A stretch of DNA of 64,000 bases from contig NZ_RQIS01000017.1 in NCBI RefSeq assembly GCF_003837865.1, forward strand, positions 1 through 64,000, given 5' to 3'. A model generated the notes under the pieces. It worked only from the letters and a program-made list of their open reading frames with translations. It had not been told where the DNA came from and did no database searches. Below, piece after piece: positions 33,566 through 46,691 of this stretch; the first letter of the stretch is position 1, and each line of letters starts with the position of its first letter. Source of the DNA: Paraburkholderia dinghuensis (GTDB taxonomy: Bacteria; Pseudomonadota; Gammaproteobacteria; Burkholderiales; Burkholderiaceae). A program made the position numbers and the translations under genes.

Positions 33566-35169
33566 AGACTGTTTGCATGATGGTGCTGATGCTTCACGGC
33601 GTTCTGTTCGCTGGCAACGTGATGTCTGCCGTCCCTCCGCCGCTGCCGACACTGGGACTGGATGCGCAATTGATCGCACGCCACGAGGTCCCGCCGCTGC
33701 CTGCGTCGGCCGATTCAGACGCGCCTCGTGGATGGGCGGCGAATCCGTTTTCGCAGGAAGGTGGCGGCATCGACCGGCCCGCCACCCAGACGGACGAGAC
33801 ACCTGAGTCGCCGGGGGTATCGCCAGAAACACCACGCGCGACGGCGCAGAATGCGGGCGTTGTCGCTGGTTCGGCGGCAGAGCCGCTCGAGGGCCCGCCT
33901 GTGCCACTACCCGCGCCGCAGCGGCTCGGCGATTCCCGGTCGAACGTTGACGGGCTTCCGCCCGACCGCCCAATTTCGCTTAACTTCCAGCACGCGGAGC
34001 TTTCCGCTGTGCTGCACACGTTCGCGGCATTTACGAAGCTGAACATCGTCGCGAGCGAGCGCGTGCGCGGTCAGGTGACGCTGCGGCTCGACCGCGTGCC
34101 ATGGCGTACTGCGTTCGATCTGCTGCTGCAGGTGAACGGCCTCGCGATGGAGCGTGCCGGTAGCGTGATCTGGGTCGCGCCCGCCGCTGAGCTTGCCGCG
34201 CGAGATCGACAGCGCTACGAGGCTCACGCCCGGGCCGCGGAACTTGAGCCTCTGGCGAGCCGCGCGTTCGAACTGCACTACGCGCGCGCCGAAGAAATCC
34301 GGCGTCTCTTGACGGGTTCCGGTACGCAACGCGCGTTGTCGAAGCGCGGCGCGGCGGTCGCCGACGCACGCACGAACTTGCTTTTCGTCACCGACCTGCC
34401 CGCGCGTCTGGACCAGATCGCCGATCTGATCGTGATGCTGGACGCGCCTGCGCGTCAGGTGCTGATCGAAGCACGCATTGTCGAGGGCGACCAGGGTTTG
34501 TCGCGTGAACTGGGCGTGCGCCTTGGCGTGACGCCAACCAACACGGACGGCACGGCACGCGGCGTACAGGGTGGGAAGGAGGGCACGGTCTATGATCTTT
34601 CCGCGGGTCCGCTTTCGGGTTTTGACGCGGCGCAAGTCGGCCTGTCGCTGCTCGCTGCACGTGCCACGCGCATGCTCGATATCCAGTTGAGTGCGCTCGA
34701 AGCGGAGGGCCGCGGGCGCATTGTGTCGAGTCCGCGTGTCGTGACCGCCGATCGCACGCGTGCCGTGGTCGAACAGGGGACCGAACTGCCCTATCAGGCC
34801 AAGGTTGAGCAGGGCGTCTCGGGCGTGCAGTTCCGTCGCGCGACCCTGAAACTGGAAGTCGAACCGCAGATTACCCCCGACGGTCGTGTCATCCTCGACC
34901 TCGACGTCGCCAAGGACAGCGTCGGTGAGCAGACAGCCGGTGGGCCCGCGATCAACACGAAACACGTGCAGACGCGCGTCGAGATTGAGGACGGCGGCAC
35001 GGTGTCAATCGGTGGGATCGATGCCACCGATGACCGGGACGATGTGACTCGTGTGCCGCTCCTTGGCAAAATACCGATACTGGGCGAGCTCTTTTCGCAT
35101 CGTGCGCGTCGCGACAATCGCAGCGAACTAGTGGTGTTCATTACACCGCGCGTTATTGGTGCGAATTGA
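33562..35169 (+). CDS. pilQ: Type IV pilus secretin PilQ
   Basis: The 535-aa outer-membrane secretin has a signal peptide (1-23), a proline/serine-rich linker, an N0/STN domain (about 133-205), an N1 domain, and the secretin core with VEQGTELPYQAK and LKLEVEPQITPDG. It lacks the N-terminal AMIN peptidoglycan-binding domains of long PilQ proteins and is therefore shorter. It ends the pilMNOQ unit, with aroK close behind. Confidence 0.9.
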   Translation: MKTVCMMVLMLHGVLFAGNVMSAVPPPLPTLGLDAQLIARHEVPPLPASADSDAPRGWAANPFSQEGGGIDRPATQTDETPESPGVSPETPRATAQNAGVVAGSAAEPLEGPPVPLPAPQRLGDSRSNVDGLPPDRPISLNFQHAELSAVLHTFAAFTKLNIVASERVRGQVTLRLDRVPWRTAFDLLLQVNGLAMERAGSVIWVAPAAELAARDRQRYEAHARAAELEPLASRAFELHYARAEEIRRLLTGSGTQRALSKRGAAVADARTNLLFVTDLPARLDQIADLIVMLDAPARQVLIEARIVEGDQGLSRELGVRLGVTPTNTDGTARGVQGGKEGTVYDLSAGPLSGFDAAQVGLSLLAARATRMLDIQLSALEAEGRGRIVSSPRVVTADRTRAVVEQGTELPYQAKVEQGVSGVQFRRATLKLEVEPQITPDGRVILDLDVAKDSVGEQTAGGPAINTKHVQTRVEIEDGGTVSIGGIDATDDRDDVTRVPLLGKIPILGELFSHRARRDNRSELVVFITPRVIGAN

Positions 35170-35252
35170 CCCCAATTGCTGGCGACAGGCTCGACAACGC
35201 TACCGCTTTACCAGTAAGCTGCGACACCAACCAAACCGAGGAAACGCTGCAA

Positions 35253-35798
35253 GTGCAGGACGCTAACGCCAATGTTTTTTTCGTAGGGCTCATGGGCGCC
35301 GGCAAGACGACCGTGGGCCGGGCGGTTGCGCGCCGGCTGGAGCGTCCGTTTTTCGACTCTGACCACGAGATCGAGGCGCGCACGGGCGCACGCATCCCGG
35401 TGATTTTCGAACTGGAAGGCGAATCGGGCTTTCGCGAGCGCGAAGTCCAGGTGATCGACGAACTGACCGCCCGCGAGGGTATCGTTCTCGCGACGGGTGG
35501 CGGCGCGGTGCTGCGGCCCGAGAATCGTGCGGCGCTCAAGGAGCGCGGTTTCGTTGTTTACCTGCGCGCCAATCCGCATGACCTGTGGTTGCGCACGCGG
35601 CGCGACAAGAATCGTCCACTGTTGCAGACCGAAGACCCGAAGGCGCGTCTCGAATCGCTCTACGAGATCCGCGATCCGCTCTATCGCGAGATTGCCGACT
35701 TCGTGGTCGAGACGGGCCGTCCGTCTGTCAACGGGCTCGTCAACATGGTGCTGATGCAGCTCGATGTCGCCGGCATCGTCCGAACCCCCGCGCGCTGA
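35253..35798 (+). CDS. aroK: Shikimate kinase
   Basis: The 181-aa enzyme phosphorylates shikimate in aromatic amino acid synthesis. Walker A is GLMGAGKT (12-19), followed by DSDHEIE and ATGGGAVLR. GTG 35253 behind GAGGAA gives the family N-terminus. The frame runs upstream to pilQ, but that part has no similarity I recognise. The pilQ-aroK-aroB order is common in proteobacteria. Confidence 0.93.
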   Translation: MQDANANVFFVGLMGAGKTTVGRAVARRLERPFFDSDHEIEARTGARIPVIFELEGESGFREREVQVIDELTAREGIVLATGGGAVLRPENRAALKERGFVVYLRANPHDLWLRTRRDKNRPLLQTEDPKARLESLYEIRDPLYREIADFVVETGRPSVNGLVNMVLMQLDVAGIVRTPAR

Positions 35799-35823
35799 GG
35801 GCGCGTCAGTCATAATGGCTAGC

Positions 35824-36906
35824 ATGATTACCGTCAACGTCGAACTGGGCGACCGTGCCTACCCCATCCACATCGGCGCCGGCCTGATCGGCCAGACCGC
35901 GATCTACGCGCCGCATATCGCCGGCAAGTCGGTGACGATCGTCACGAATACCGTCGTCGATCCGCTCTACGGCGAGACGCTGCGCAACGCGCTCGCACCG
36001 CTCGGCAAGGATGTCCACACCGTCGTGTTGCCGGACGGCGAGGTGTACAAGAACTGGGAAACGCTGAACCAGATCTTCGACGGGCTTCTCGCTTCTCGCG
36101 CCGACCGCAAGACCACGCTGATCGCCCTCGGCGGTGGTGTGACGGGCGACATGACCGGGTTCGCCGCCGCCTGCTACATGCGCGGCGTGCCATTCATCCA
36201 GGTGCCGACCACGCTGCTTTCGCAGGTGGATTCGTCTGTGGGCGGCAAGACGGGGATCAATCACCCGCTCGGCAAGAACATGATCGGCGCGTTTTACCAG
36301 CCGCAGGCCGTAATCGCCGATATCGCCACACTGCGCACGCTGCCGGCGCGCGAGCTGGCGGCAGGTATTGCCGAGGTGATCAAGACGGGCGCAATCGCCG
36401 ATGCGGAATTCTTCGACTGGATCGAAGCCAACGTCAACGCGTTAAACCACTGCGATTCACAGGCACTCATCCACGCGGTCAAGCGCTCGTGCGAGATCAA
36501 GGCCTCGGTGGTCGCCGCCGATGAGCGCGAAGGTGGTCTGCGCGCGATTCTCAATTTCGGTCACACGTTCGGCCACGCGATCGAAGCAGGCCTCGGCTAC
36601 GGCGAGTGGCTGCATGGTGAAGGCGTCGGCTGCGGCATGGTGATGGCGGCGGATCTGTCGGTGCGGCTCGGTCATCTGGACGAGGCTTCGCGCGCGCGCC
36701 TCGTGCGCGTGATCGAAGCGGCGCGGCTGCCTGTTTGCGGGCCCGCTCTTGGCGCCGAACGCTACGTCGAACTGATGCAGGTCGACAAGAAGGCCGAGGG
36801 TGGTGCAATCAAGTTCATCCTGCTGAAACGGTTCGGCGAAACGCTCATCACCCGTGCGCCGGACGAGGCCGTTGCTGCCACGCTCGCCGCCACGACGAAG
36901 GACTGA
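35824..36906 (+). CDS. aroB: 3-Dehydroquinate synthase
   Basis: The 360-aa enzyme makes 3-dehydroquinate, the second shikimate-pathway step. It has the NAD-binding LPDGEVYKNWET and GGGVTGDMTGFAAACYMRG, and the metal-ligand regions LNFGHTFGHAIE and GEWLHGEGVGCGM. ATG 35824 matches relatives (MITVNVEL); ATG 35815 is in frame. Confidence 0.96.
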   Translation: MITVNVELGDRAYPIHIGAGLIGQTAIYAPHIAGKSVTIVTNTVVDPLYGETLRNALAPLGKDVHTVVLPDGEVYKNWETLNQIFDGLLASRADRKTTLIALGGGVTGDMTGFAAACYMRGVPFIQVPTTLLSQVDSSVGGKTGINHPLGKNMIGAFYQPQAVIADIATLRTLPARELAAGIAEVIKTGAIADAEFFDWIEANVNALNHCDSQALIHAVKRSCEIKASVVAADEREGGLRAILNFGHTFGHAIEAGLGYGEWLHGEGVGCGMVMAADLSVRLGHLDEASRARLVRVIEAARLPVCGPALGAERYVELMQVDKKAEGGAIKFILLKRFGETLITRAPDEAVAATLAATTKD

Positions 36907-36942
36907 GCGCCGCCCGACCCACACACCATCGCGGAGACACCG

Positions 36943-38139
36943 GTGAGCGACACCTGCAACGACACTTCAACCGGCACGATGGGCGGCGCGAGCGCGTCGC
37001 GGACCGCCATGCTAGAGGCGGGCCTCGCGCCCTATGCGGCACACGCGTCGCTCTCACGCGGACGGCGCTACCCCGAACTGCCACCCGCGGCTCGGAGTGA
37101 GTTCCAGCGCGACCGCGATCGCATCGTTCATTCCACGGCGTTTCGTCGGCTCGAATACAAAACTCAGGTGTTCGTGAACCACGAGGGCGATCTGTTTCGC
37201 ACGCGGCTCACCCACAGCATCGAAGTCGCGCAGATCGCACGTTCGGTCGCGCGCAACCTGCGCGTGAACGAGGATCTCGTCGAGGCGATTTCACTCGCAC
37301 ACGACCTCGGACATACCCCGTTCGGCCATGCGGGACAGGACGCACTAAACGAATGCATGCGTGGCCACGGCGGCTTCGAGCACAACCTGCAAAGCCTCGC
37401 GGTGGTCGACGAGCTGGAAGAGCACTACGGCGCGTTCGACGGGCTGAACCTGTGCTTCGAGACGCGCGAGGGCATTCTCAAGCACTGTTCGCGCGAAAAT
37501 GCGCGGCGGCTAGGCGATCTCGGTGAGCGCTTCCTGCTGGGACGCCAGCCGTCGATCGAGGCGCAAATCGCCAACATCGCCGATGAAATCGCCTACAACA
37601 ATCACGATGTCGACGACGGTCTGCGCTCGGGCCTGCTCACCATCGAGCAACTCGCGGAAGTCGAGCTCTGGATGACGCACTACGACGCAGCGCGCGGTGA
37701 ATTTCCGCAGATCGAAGGACGCCGCCTGATCCACGAAACCGTGCGGCGCATCATCAACACGTTGATCGTCGATCTCATCGAAGAGACGAGCCGAAACCTG
37801 GCCAGACACGCGCCGCGCTCTCTCGACGAGGTGCGGGCCGCACCGCAGATCGTGGCCCACAGCGAGGGCGTCGCGGCGCAGGCGGTGGCGCTCAAGCGCT
37901 TCCTGTACGCAAATCTGTACCGGCACTATCGCGTGATGCGCATGGCGAACAAGGCGCAGCGCGTGGTGAAGGGCCTCTTCGACGCGTTTTCAGACGACCC
38001 GCGCCTCCTGCCGCCCGACTACCAGTCGCCCGATTCCGAATCGCAGCCGCGTCTGATCGCACATTACATCGCCGGCATGACCGACCGGTACGCACTGAAG
38101 GAGTATCGGCGTCTCTTTGTCGTCGCAGACGAGGTTTGA
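36943..38139 (+). CDS. dgt: Deoxyguanosinetriphosphate triphosphohydrolase-like protein
   Basis: The 398-aa HD-domain protein hydrolyses dNTPs to nucleoside and triphosphate in its family. The HD motif is AHDLGHTPFGHAG, preceded by the metal-ligand TRLTHSIEVAQ and followed by NNHDVDDG. It starts with GTG 36943; ATG 37012 is an alternative. It lies 36 nt after aroB, an order seen in many betaproteobacteria. Confidence 0.93.
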   Translation: MSDTCNDTSTGTMGGASASRTAMLEAGLAPYAAHASLSRGRRYPELPPAARSEFQRDRDRIVHSTAFRRLEYKTQVFVNHEGDLFRTRLTHSIEVAQIARSVARNLRVNEDLVEAISLAHDLGHTPFGHAGQDALNECMRGHGGFEHNLQSLAVVDELEEHYGAFDGLNLCFETREGILKHCSRENARRLGDLGERFLLGRQPSIEAQIANIADEIAYNNHDVDDGLRSGLLTIEQLAEVELWMTHYDAARGEFPQIEGRRLIHETVRRIINTLIVDLIEETSRNLARHAPRSLDEVRAAPQIVAHSEGVAAQAVALKRFLYANLYRHYRVMRMANKAQRVVKGLFDAFSDDPRLLPPDYQSPDSESQPRLIAHYIAGMTDRYALKEYRRLFVVADEV

Positions 38140-38173
38140 TGCTGTCCGACTCGAAAGCCCTGGAGCGCATCCG

Positions 38174-38920
38174 ATGAAATCCTGGCCGTATCCGCGCGTC
38201 TGCGCGCACCGTGGCGGCGGCACGCTCGCGCCGGAGAACACGCTCGCGGCGATGCGTGCCGGGGCGCGCCTCGGGCACAAGATGGTCGAGTTCGACGCGA
38301 AGCTGTCCGCGGACAACATCGCGTTCCTCCTGCACGACGATACGGTTGATCGCACGTCGAACGGGCACGGCGCGGCGGCGCGCCTGCGCTACGACGAAAT
38401 GTCGTCGCTTGACGCTGGGAGTTGGCGCGATGCTGTCTTCGCCGGCGAGCGGATGCCGACGCTGGCCCTGGTGGCCGCCTGCTGTCGCGAGGCTGGACTA
38501 GCGGCGAACGTGGAGATCAAGCCGTGCCCGCAACGGGAGGTTGAGACGGGCCGCCTCGTCGCGCGCGAGGCGGCGCGGCTGTGGTCGGACGCAACGCCAC
38601 CGCCGCTTTTGTCGTCGTTTTCCTTCGAGGCACTCGCGGCCGCGCGCGATGCTGCGCCTGACCTGCCGCGCGGCCTGCTGTTCGAGCGCGTGCCTGGCGA
38701 TTGGCCGGAACAAACCGCGGATCTCGGTTGCGTCTCTCTGCACGCAAGCGATCGTCATCTGGATGAAGGGCTCGTCGCGCGCATCAAAGCCGCGGGTCTG
38801 CACATCCTTGCGTATACGGTGAACGACCTTGAACGCGCGCGATGCCTCGTGCGCTGGGGTGTCGATACGATCTGCACTGACCGTATCGACCTGATTGGAC
38901 CACACGCGCTCGACGTATGA
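38174..38920 (+). CDS. ugpQ: Glycerophosphodiester phosphodiesterase
   Basis: The 248-aa TIM-barrel enzyme cleaves glycerophosphodiesters to glycerol-3-phosphate and an alcohol. Catalytic motifs are CAHRGGGTLAPENT (residues 11-24), VEFDAKLS and HDDTVDRTSNG. It has no signal peptide, so it is cytosolic like UgpQ rather than GlpQ. The ATG at 38174 is 34 nt after dgt. Confidence 0.93.
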   Translation: MKSWPYPRVCAHRGGGTLAPENTLAAMRAGARLGHKMVEFDAKLSADNIAFLLHDDTVDRTSNGHGAAARLRYDEMSSLDAGSWRDAVFAGERMPTLALVAACCREAGLAANVEIKPCPQREVETGRLVAREAARLWSDATPPPLLSSFSFEALAAARDAAPDLPRGLLFERVPGDWPEQTADLGCVSLHASDRHLDEGLVARIKAAGLHILAYTVNDLERARCLVRWGVDTICTDRIDLIGPHALDV

Positions 38921-38960
38921 ATCGTGGGCGGCCAGTGATGGTGACGTGCCGCCAGTCGCC

Positions 38961-39338
38961 CTAGCGGTAGCGCGCTATCAGTGCGCCCGCGATCAACGCC
39001 AAACCACCGACGATGGCGATTGCCTGCCACGGATTCTGACGCACGTAGTCGTCGGCACTGGCAAAGGCTACATCCGCCTGTTCACGGGCCGCGGCCCGCA
39101 ACGCGTCCAGGCGCTCGCTCGCTACGTCGAGTCGTTTGCGAATGTCCTCTCGTAGCGCGGTGGCGTCGGCCTGCGTGCCTGCGCCAAGGGTTGTTTCGAG
39201 TTCGGCGAGCAGGTCGCGCAGTTCGTCGGCAATGTCGGCCGCCGCATTGCGACTGCGGCGCGCGATGCGGCGTGCGCGACGGCCCGTCGTACCCCACGAC
39301 TTTTCGACAGCGTCTCGCGTATTAGGGAATGCGCTCAT
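38961..39338 (-). CDS. DUF883 family membrane-anchored protein (ElaB/YqjD-like)
   Basis: The 125-aa protein has a charged helical N-terminal part and a single C-terminal membrane anchor (VRQNPWQAIAIVGGLALIAG, then ALIARYR). In E. coli related proteins tether ribosomes to the membrane in stationary phase; this is family knowledge only. ATG 39338 follows a GGAGAG site. The frame stays open upstream, but those residues are not family-like. Confidence 0.85.
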   Translation of the reverse strand: MSAFPNTRDAVEKSWGTTGRRARRIARRSRNAAADIADELRDLLAELETTLGAGTQADATALREDIRKRLDVASERLDALRAAAREQADVAFASADDYVRQNPWQAIAIVGGLALIAGALIARYR

Positions 39339-39674
39339 GACTCTCTCCGTCGTTGAAAACGCCAGGTCAATGGCATGCGTCGCCCGTGGATAAAAACGGA
39401 CGGCTGGATTCGCAGTATTGCGCAATTCCGTTACCCGACGCGTTTGCGTGCTCACGGCGCATTGCCGCAAGTGCCTGTAGGACGGGGCTTTCCAGCGTTT
39501 CGCGTGACGGGGATGATTACGGGGACAGCACGGTTTTTCTCAGAGGCATAGAATCAGTAAAACGCTTGCGCGATTGCGAGAAAACCGATGGGAGGCTGGA
39601 GACGCCACCCTCCGCCGGGTGCCGCGAAAGCGGGGGCGAAGGGCTGGCGGAGGAAGCGGCTGCCGAAGCAGTGC
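39339..39674. other. Spacer between the DUF883 gene and ompW
   Basis: This 336-nt gap lies between two minus-strand genes. It holds the ribosome binding site of the DUF883 gene and, just after ompW, a GC-rich hairpin (CTCCGCC 39610-39616 with GGCGGAG 39646-39652) without a T-run that could be the ompW transcript end. I see no gene and no clear promoter. Confidence 0.4.
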
Positions 39675-40433
39675 TTAGAACGCGTAACCGACCTTGAGGT
39701 AGGTCACGATCGGGTTCAGGTGGATCTTGGCTTCGGATTTGACGTTGGGGCCCGGGGTGCCGGTGCCGAGGTTGACAGTGCTGGTGTTGAGCGTCGCGGT
39801 AACGCTGACCGGAATGTAAGACAGCGAGAACCCCGCGAACCAGTGCTTCGTGAAGTTGTAGTTGAAGCCTACGTTAAACACCGGTGCCAGGGAACTGGTT
39901 GTCGAAACGCTAGTTTGAGTCCCTACGTTGGCGCCACCAAGAGCGATGTTCCCGATCCCTTGAGTCAAACTCTGGTTCGTGATCCTGGCGCCCGTAAACC
40001 AGGTGTAGGTGGCGCCGAGGCCAACATACGGGCGGAACTTCGAGTCGGGCTTGTTGAAGTAGTACTTGAGCAGCAGTGCCGGAGCCCAGAGTGTCGCCTC
40101 GCCGATCTTGCCGAGCGGGGAGAGCGTGCCTGAACCATTGAGGTTGAATTTCGGCGGAATTCCGAGTTCGGCTTCAGCGGCGATGTTGTCGGTAATGAAG
40201 TAGCCGAGGCTCACGCCGACCGTGTCGGCGGAGCTGATGCCAGCGCCGGTGCCGGGAACGGGTGCGCCGACCGAGGCGCCGCCAACGCTGTCAATTTTGA
40301 GGGGGTCGCTGCTGTCCTGCGGTGCGAAGTGGAACCACCCGGTTGTTACGTAGAACGTGTTGGCTGATTGTGCATGTGCTGCCGAAAGACTGGCGAGCGC
40401 GGCGATACCTGCCAGCGCCTGTTTTAGTTTCAT
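39675..40433 (-). CDS. ompW: Outer-membrane protein OmpW family
   Basis: The 252-aa precursor has a signal peptide (1-21, AAHA/QSA) and an eight-strand beta-barrel typical of OmpW, ending in the membrane-insertion signature YLKVGYAF with a terminal Phe. OmpW proteins form narrow hydrophobic channels. A strong GGAGGAG site precedes the ATG. A Gly/Ser/Thr-rich insert near residue 150-170 is probably a surface loop. Confidence 0.92.
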   Translation of the reverse strand: MKLKQALAGIAALASLSAAHAQSANTFYVTTGWFHFAPQDSSDPLKIDSVGGASVGAPVPGTGAGISSADTVGVSLGYFITDNIAAEAELGIPPKFNLNGSGTLSPLGKIGEATLWAPALLLKYYFNKPDSKFRPYVGLGATYTWFTGARITNQSLTQGIGNIALGGANVGTQTSVSTTSSLAPVFNVGFNYNFTKHWFAGFSLSYIPVSVTATLNTSTVNLGTGTPGPNVKSEAKIHLNPIVTYLKVGYAF

Positions 40434-40616
40434 ATCTCCTCCATTAAGGGCCCGCTCATTATGAACAAAAGGCTTCCATCAGACTATATGGGACGGTTAG
40501 AGGCTTCTCCCTAAGCACCGCCGGGTTTCCGCCGAAGCCGCTTCCCTGCGCAATGAGCGCCGGTGCGGCCTGGCGGGTCTGCGGGTATTCACCAACGGAC
40601 TAATGGAAAATCGAGC

Positions 40617-41582
40617 ATGGCACGGCTTGCACGTCTTTATGTTCCTGATCAGCCGCAGCACGTGATCCTTCGTGGGCTCGACCAGCAGCCCGCGTTCGTC
40701 GATGACCAGGATTACGAGCTTTTCATCGATTGCCTGAAGGCTGCGGCGCGCGATCATCATCTGGCGGTTCATGCGTGGGTATTGATGCCCGGCGCGGTGC
40801 AACTGCTCGCCACTCCGTCCGACGAATCGAGCCTGCCCAAGGCAATGCAGGCGGTCGGCCGGCGCTACGTGGCGCACTTCAACCGGCGATATGCCAGGCG
40901 CGGCACGTTGTGGGAGGGCCGCTACCGCGCCACGGTAATCGAGGGTGAGCGCTTTTTTCTGCTGGCGAGTCGCGTCGTCGAACTGGCGCCGGTGCGTAAC
41001 CATCTCGTCGCGGCGCCCGAGGACTATCGCTGGTCGAGCTACCGGCATCACATCGGGCTCACCGTCGACAGTCTCATCACGGACCACCAGCTTTACTGGG
41101 CGCTTGGCAATACGCCGTTCGAGCGTCAGCGGGTCTATCGCGAACTGTGCGAGCAGCCGCTCGACGAACGCGAAACCACGCAACTGATGCAGGCGACCCT
41201 CAAGGGCTGGGTGCTCGGCAGCGAGACCTGGCGCGACTGGGCGTCGCGCACGGCGAACCGGCGTGTGTCGCCGCTGCCGCGCGGTCGGCCGCGCAAGGTG
41301 CGTGAGGCGCCGGTGGCGGCCGGTACAACGCCAGGCGGTACCGCATCGGCATCCGGCCATGAAATGGGGTCTCATCAACAGACTGATTCGCCGGGGTCTG
41401 GTGCGGGTACGCCAGGTGGGCATGCCGCAGGCCAGGCAGGGGGGCATCCGGGAGGACATTCAGGTGCACATCCGGACGGTCCGGGCAGTTCATCGACGGG
41501 AGCGGCCAGACCCGATAGTGGTCCGGCAACGGGTTCGCCTTCGACTCATGAGGATCGCAAGCCCGGCACTGGCACCCATTGA
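40617..41582 (+). CDS. RAYT (REP-associated tyrosine transposase) homologue lacking catalytic residues
   Basis: The 321-aa protein matches the Y1-transposase/RAYT family over residues 1-220 (YVPDQPQHVILRG; HAWVLMPGAVQLLATP; GTLWEGRYRA; DYRWSSYRHH). The family HUH motif MPNHVH reads M57-P-G-A-V-Q62 here, so both metal-ligand histidines are gone. The catalytic Tyr of RYIELNPVR is V120 (RVVELAPVR). It therefore cannot act as a HUH nuclease in the known way. PRGRPRK (221-227) is an AT-hook-like motif, and residues 231-321 are a Gly/Ser/His/Pro-rich tail. The frame is intact, arguing for a kept, repurposed DNA-binding role. It lies just upstream of gltB. Confidence 0.88.
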   Translation: MARLARLYVPDQPQHVILRGLDQQPAFVDDQDYELFIDCLKAAARDHHLAVHAWVLMPGAVQLLATPSDESSLPKAMQAVGRRYVAHFNRRYARRGTLWEGRYRATVIEGERFFLLASRVVELAPVRNHLVAAPEDYRWSSYRHHIGLTVDSLITDHQLYWALGNTPFERQRVYRELCEQPLDERETTQLMQATLKGWVLGSETWRDWASRTANRRVSPLPRGRPRKVREAPVAAGTTPGGTASASGHEMGSHQQTDSPGSGAGTPGGHAAGQAGGHPGGHSGAHPDGPGSSSTGAARPDSGPATGSPSTHEDRKPGTGTH

Positions 41583-41615
41583 TTGGTTTTAATATCAATG
41601 AGTTAGGTGAAGAGG

Positions 41616-41645
41616 CGGCATCCCCGGATGCCGTTTCTTTTTGTT
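41616..41645 (+). terminator. Terminator after the RAYT homologue
   Basis: CGGCATC (41616-41622) / GATGCCG (41627-41633), loop CCCG, then TTTCTTTTTG. Confidence 0.75.
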
Positions 41646-41722
41646 CTGAATTGATATGACCCCATTAAAAATATATGCGAATGCAACATCATGATAAATG
41701 GGGTTCAATCATGAGGTTTTAT

Positions 41723-41751
41723 TTGCATGCCATTGATTCGTCGCGTATATT
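41723..41751 (+). promoter_or_regulatory. Putative gltB promoter
   Basis: -35 TTGCAT (41723-41728), 17 nt, -10 TATATT (41746-41751). It is the best promoter before gltBD and sits at the edge of the AT-rich stretch. Confidence 0.65.
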
Positions 41752-41888
41752 CGCCTTTCGGCTCTCCTCGGCGCATGACGCAGGAAGCTCGCATCGCCTG
41801 CACAACGCCGTACAGCGGTCACACAAGCGGCGGAAAGTAAAAGACAGAATCAACGGCCACCCATTGGCCATTCTTGGACGGTGTCCCT

Positions 41889-46589
<4,701 letters not shown>

Positions 46590-46691
46590 TTCGACGGATT
46601 TCCGCGAAGACGAATAGACGAAGGCGTGTCCGCCGCGCGGGCGGACCGCCGATCCCCTCACCGAACGAGTTAATGGATAGACGGGAACCAT

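Larger units (their letters stand above)
41583..41888 (+). other. AT-rich gltB upstream region
   Basis: This 306-nt gap holds a terminator for the RAYT homologue, an AT-rich stretch of about 160 nt (41583-41750) unlike the rest of the window, a CCCCATT/AATGGGG inverted repeat around 41655-41705, and the gltB promoter, followed by a leader of about 130 nt. The ribosome binding site just before the gltB ATG is weak. Confidence 0.6.

Noticed and set aside
40434..41888. Flanks of the RAYT homologue as insertion-sequence ends
   Set aside because: I found no terminal inverted repeats, target duplication or copy of the 34-nt palindrome beside the gene.
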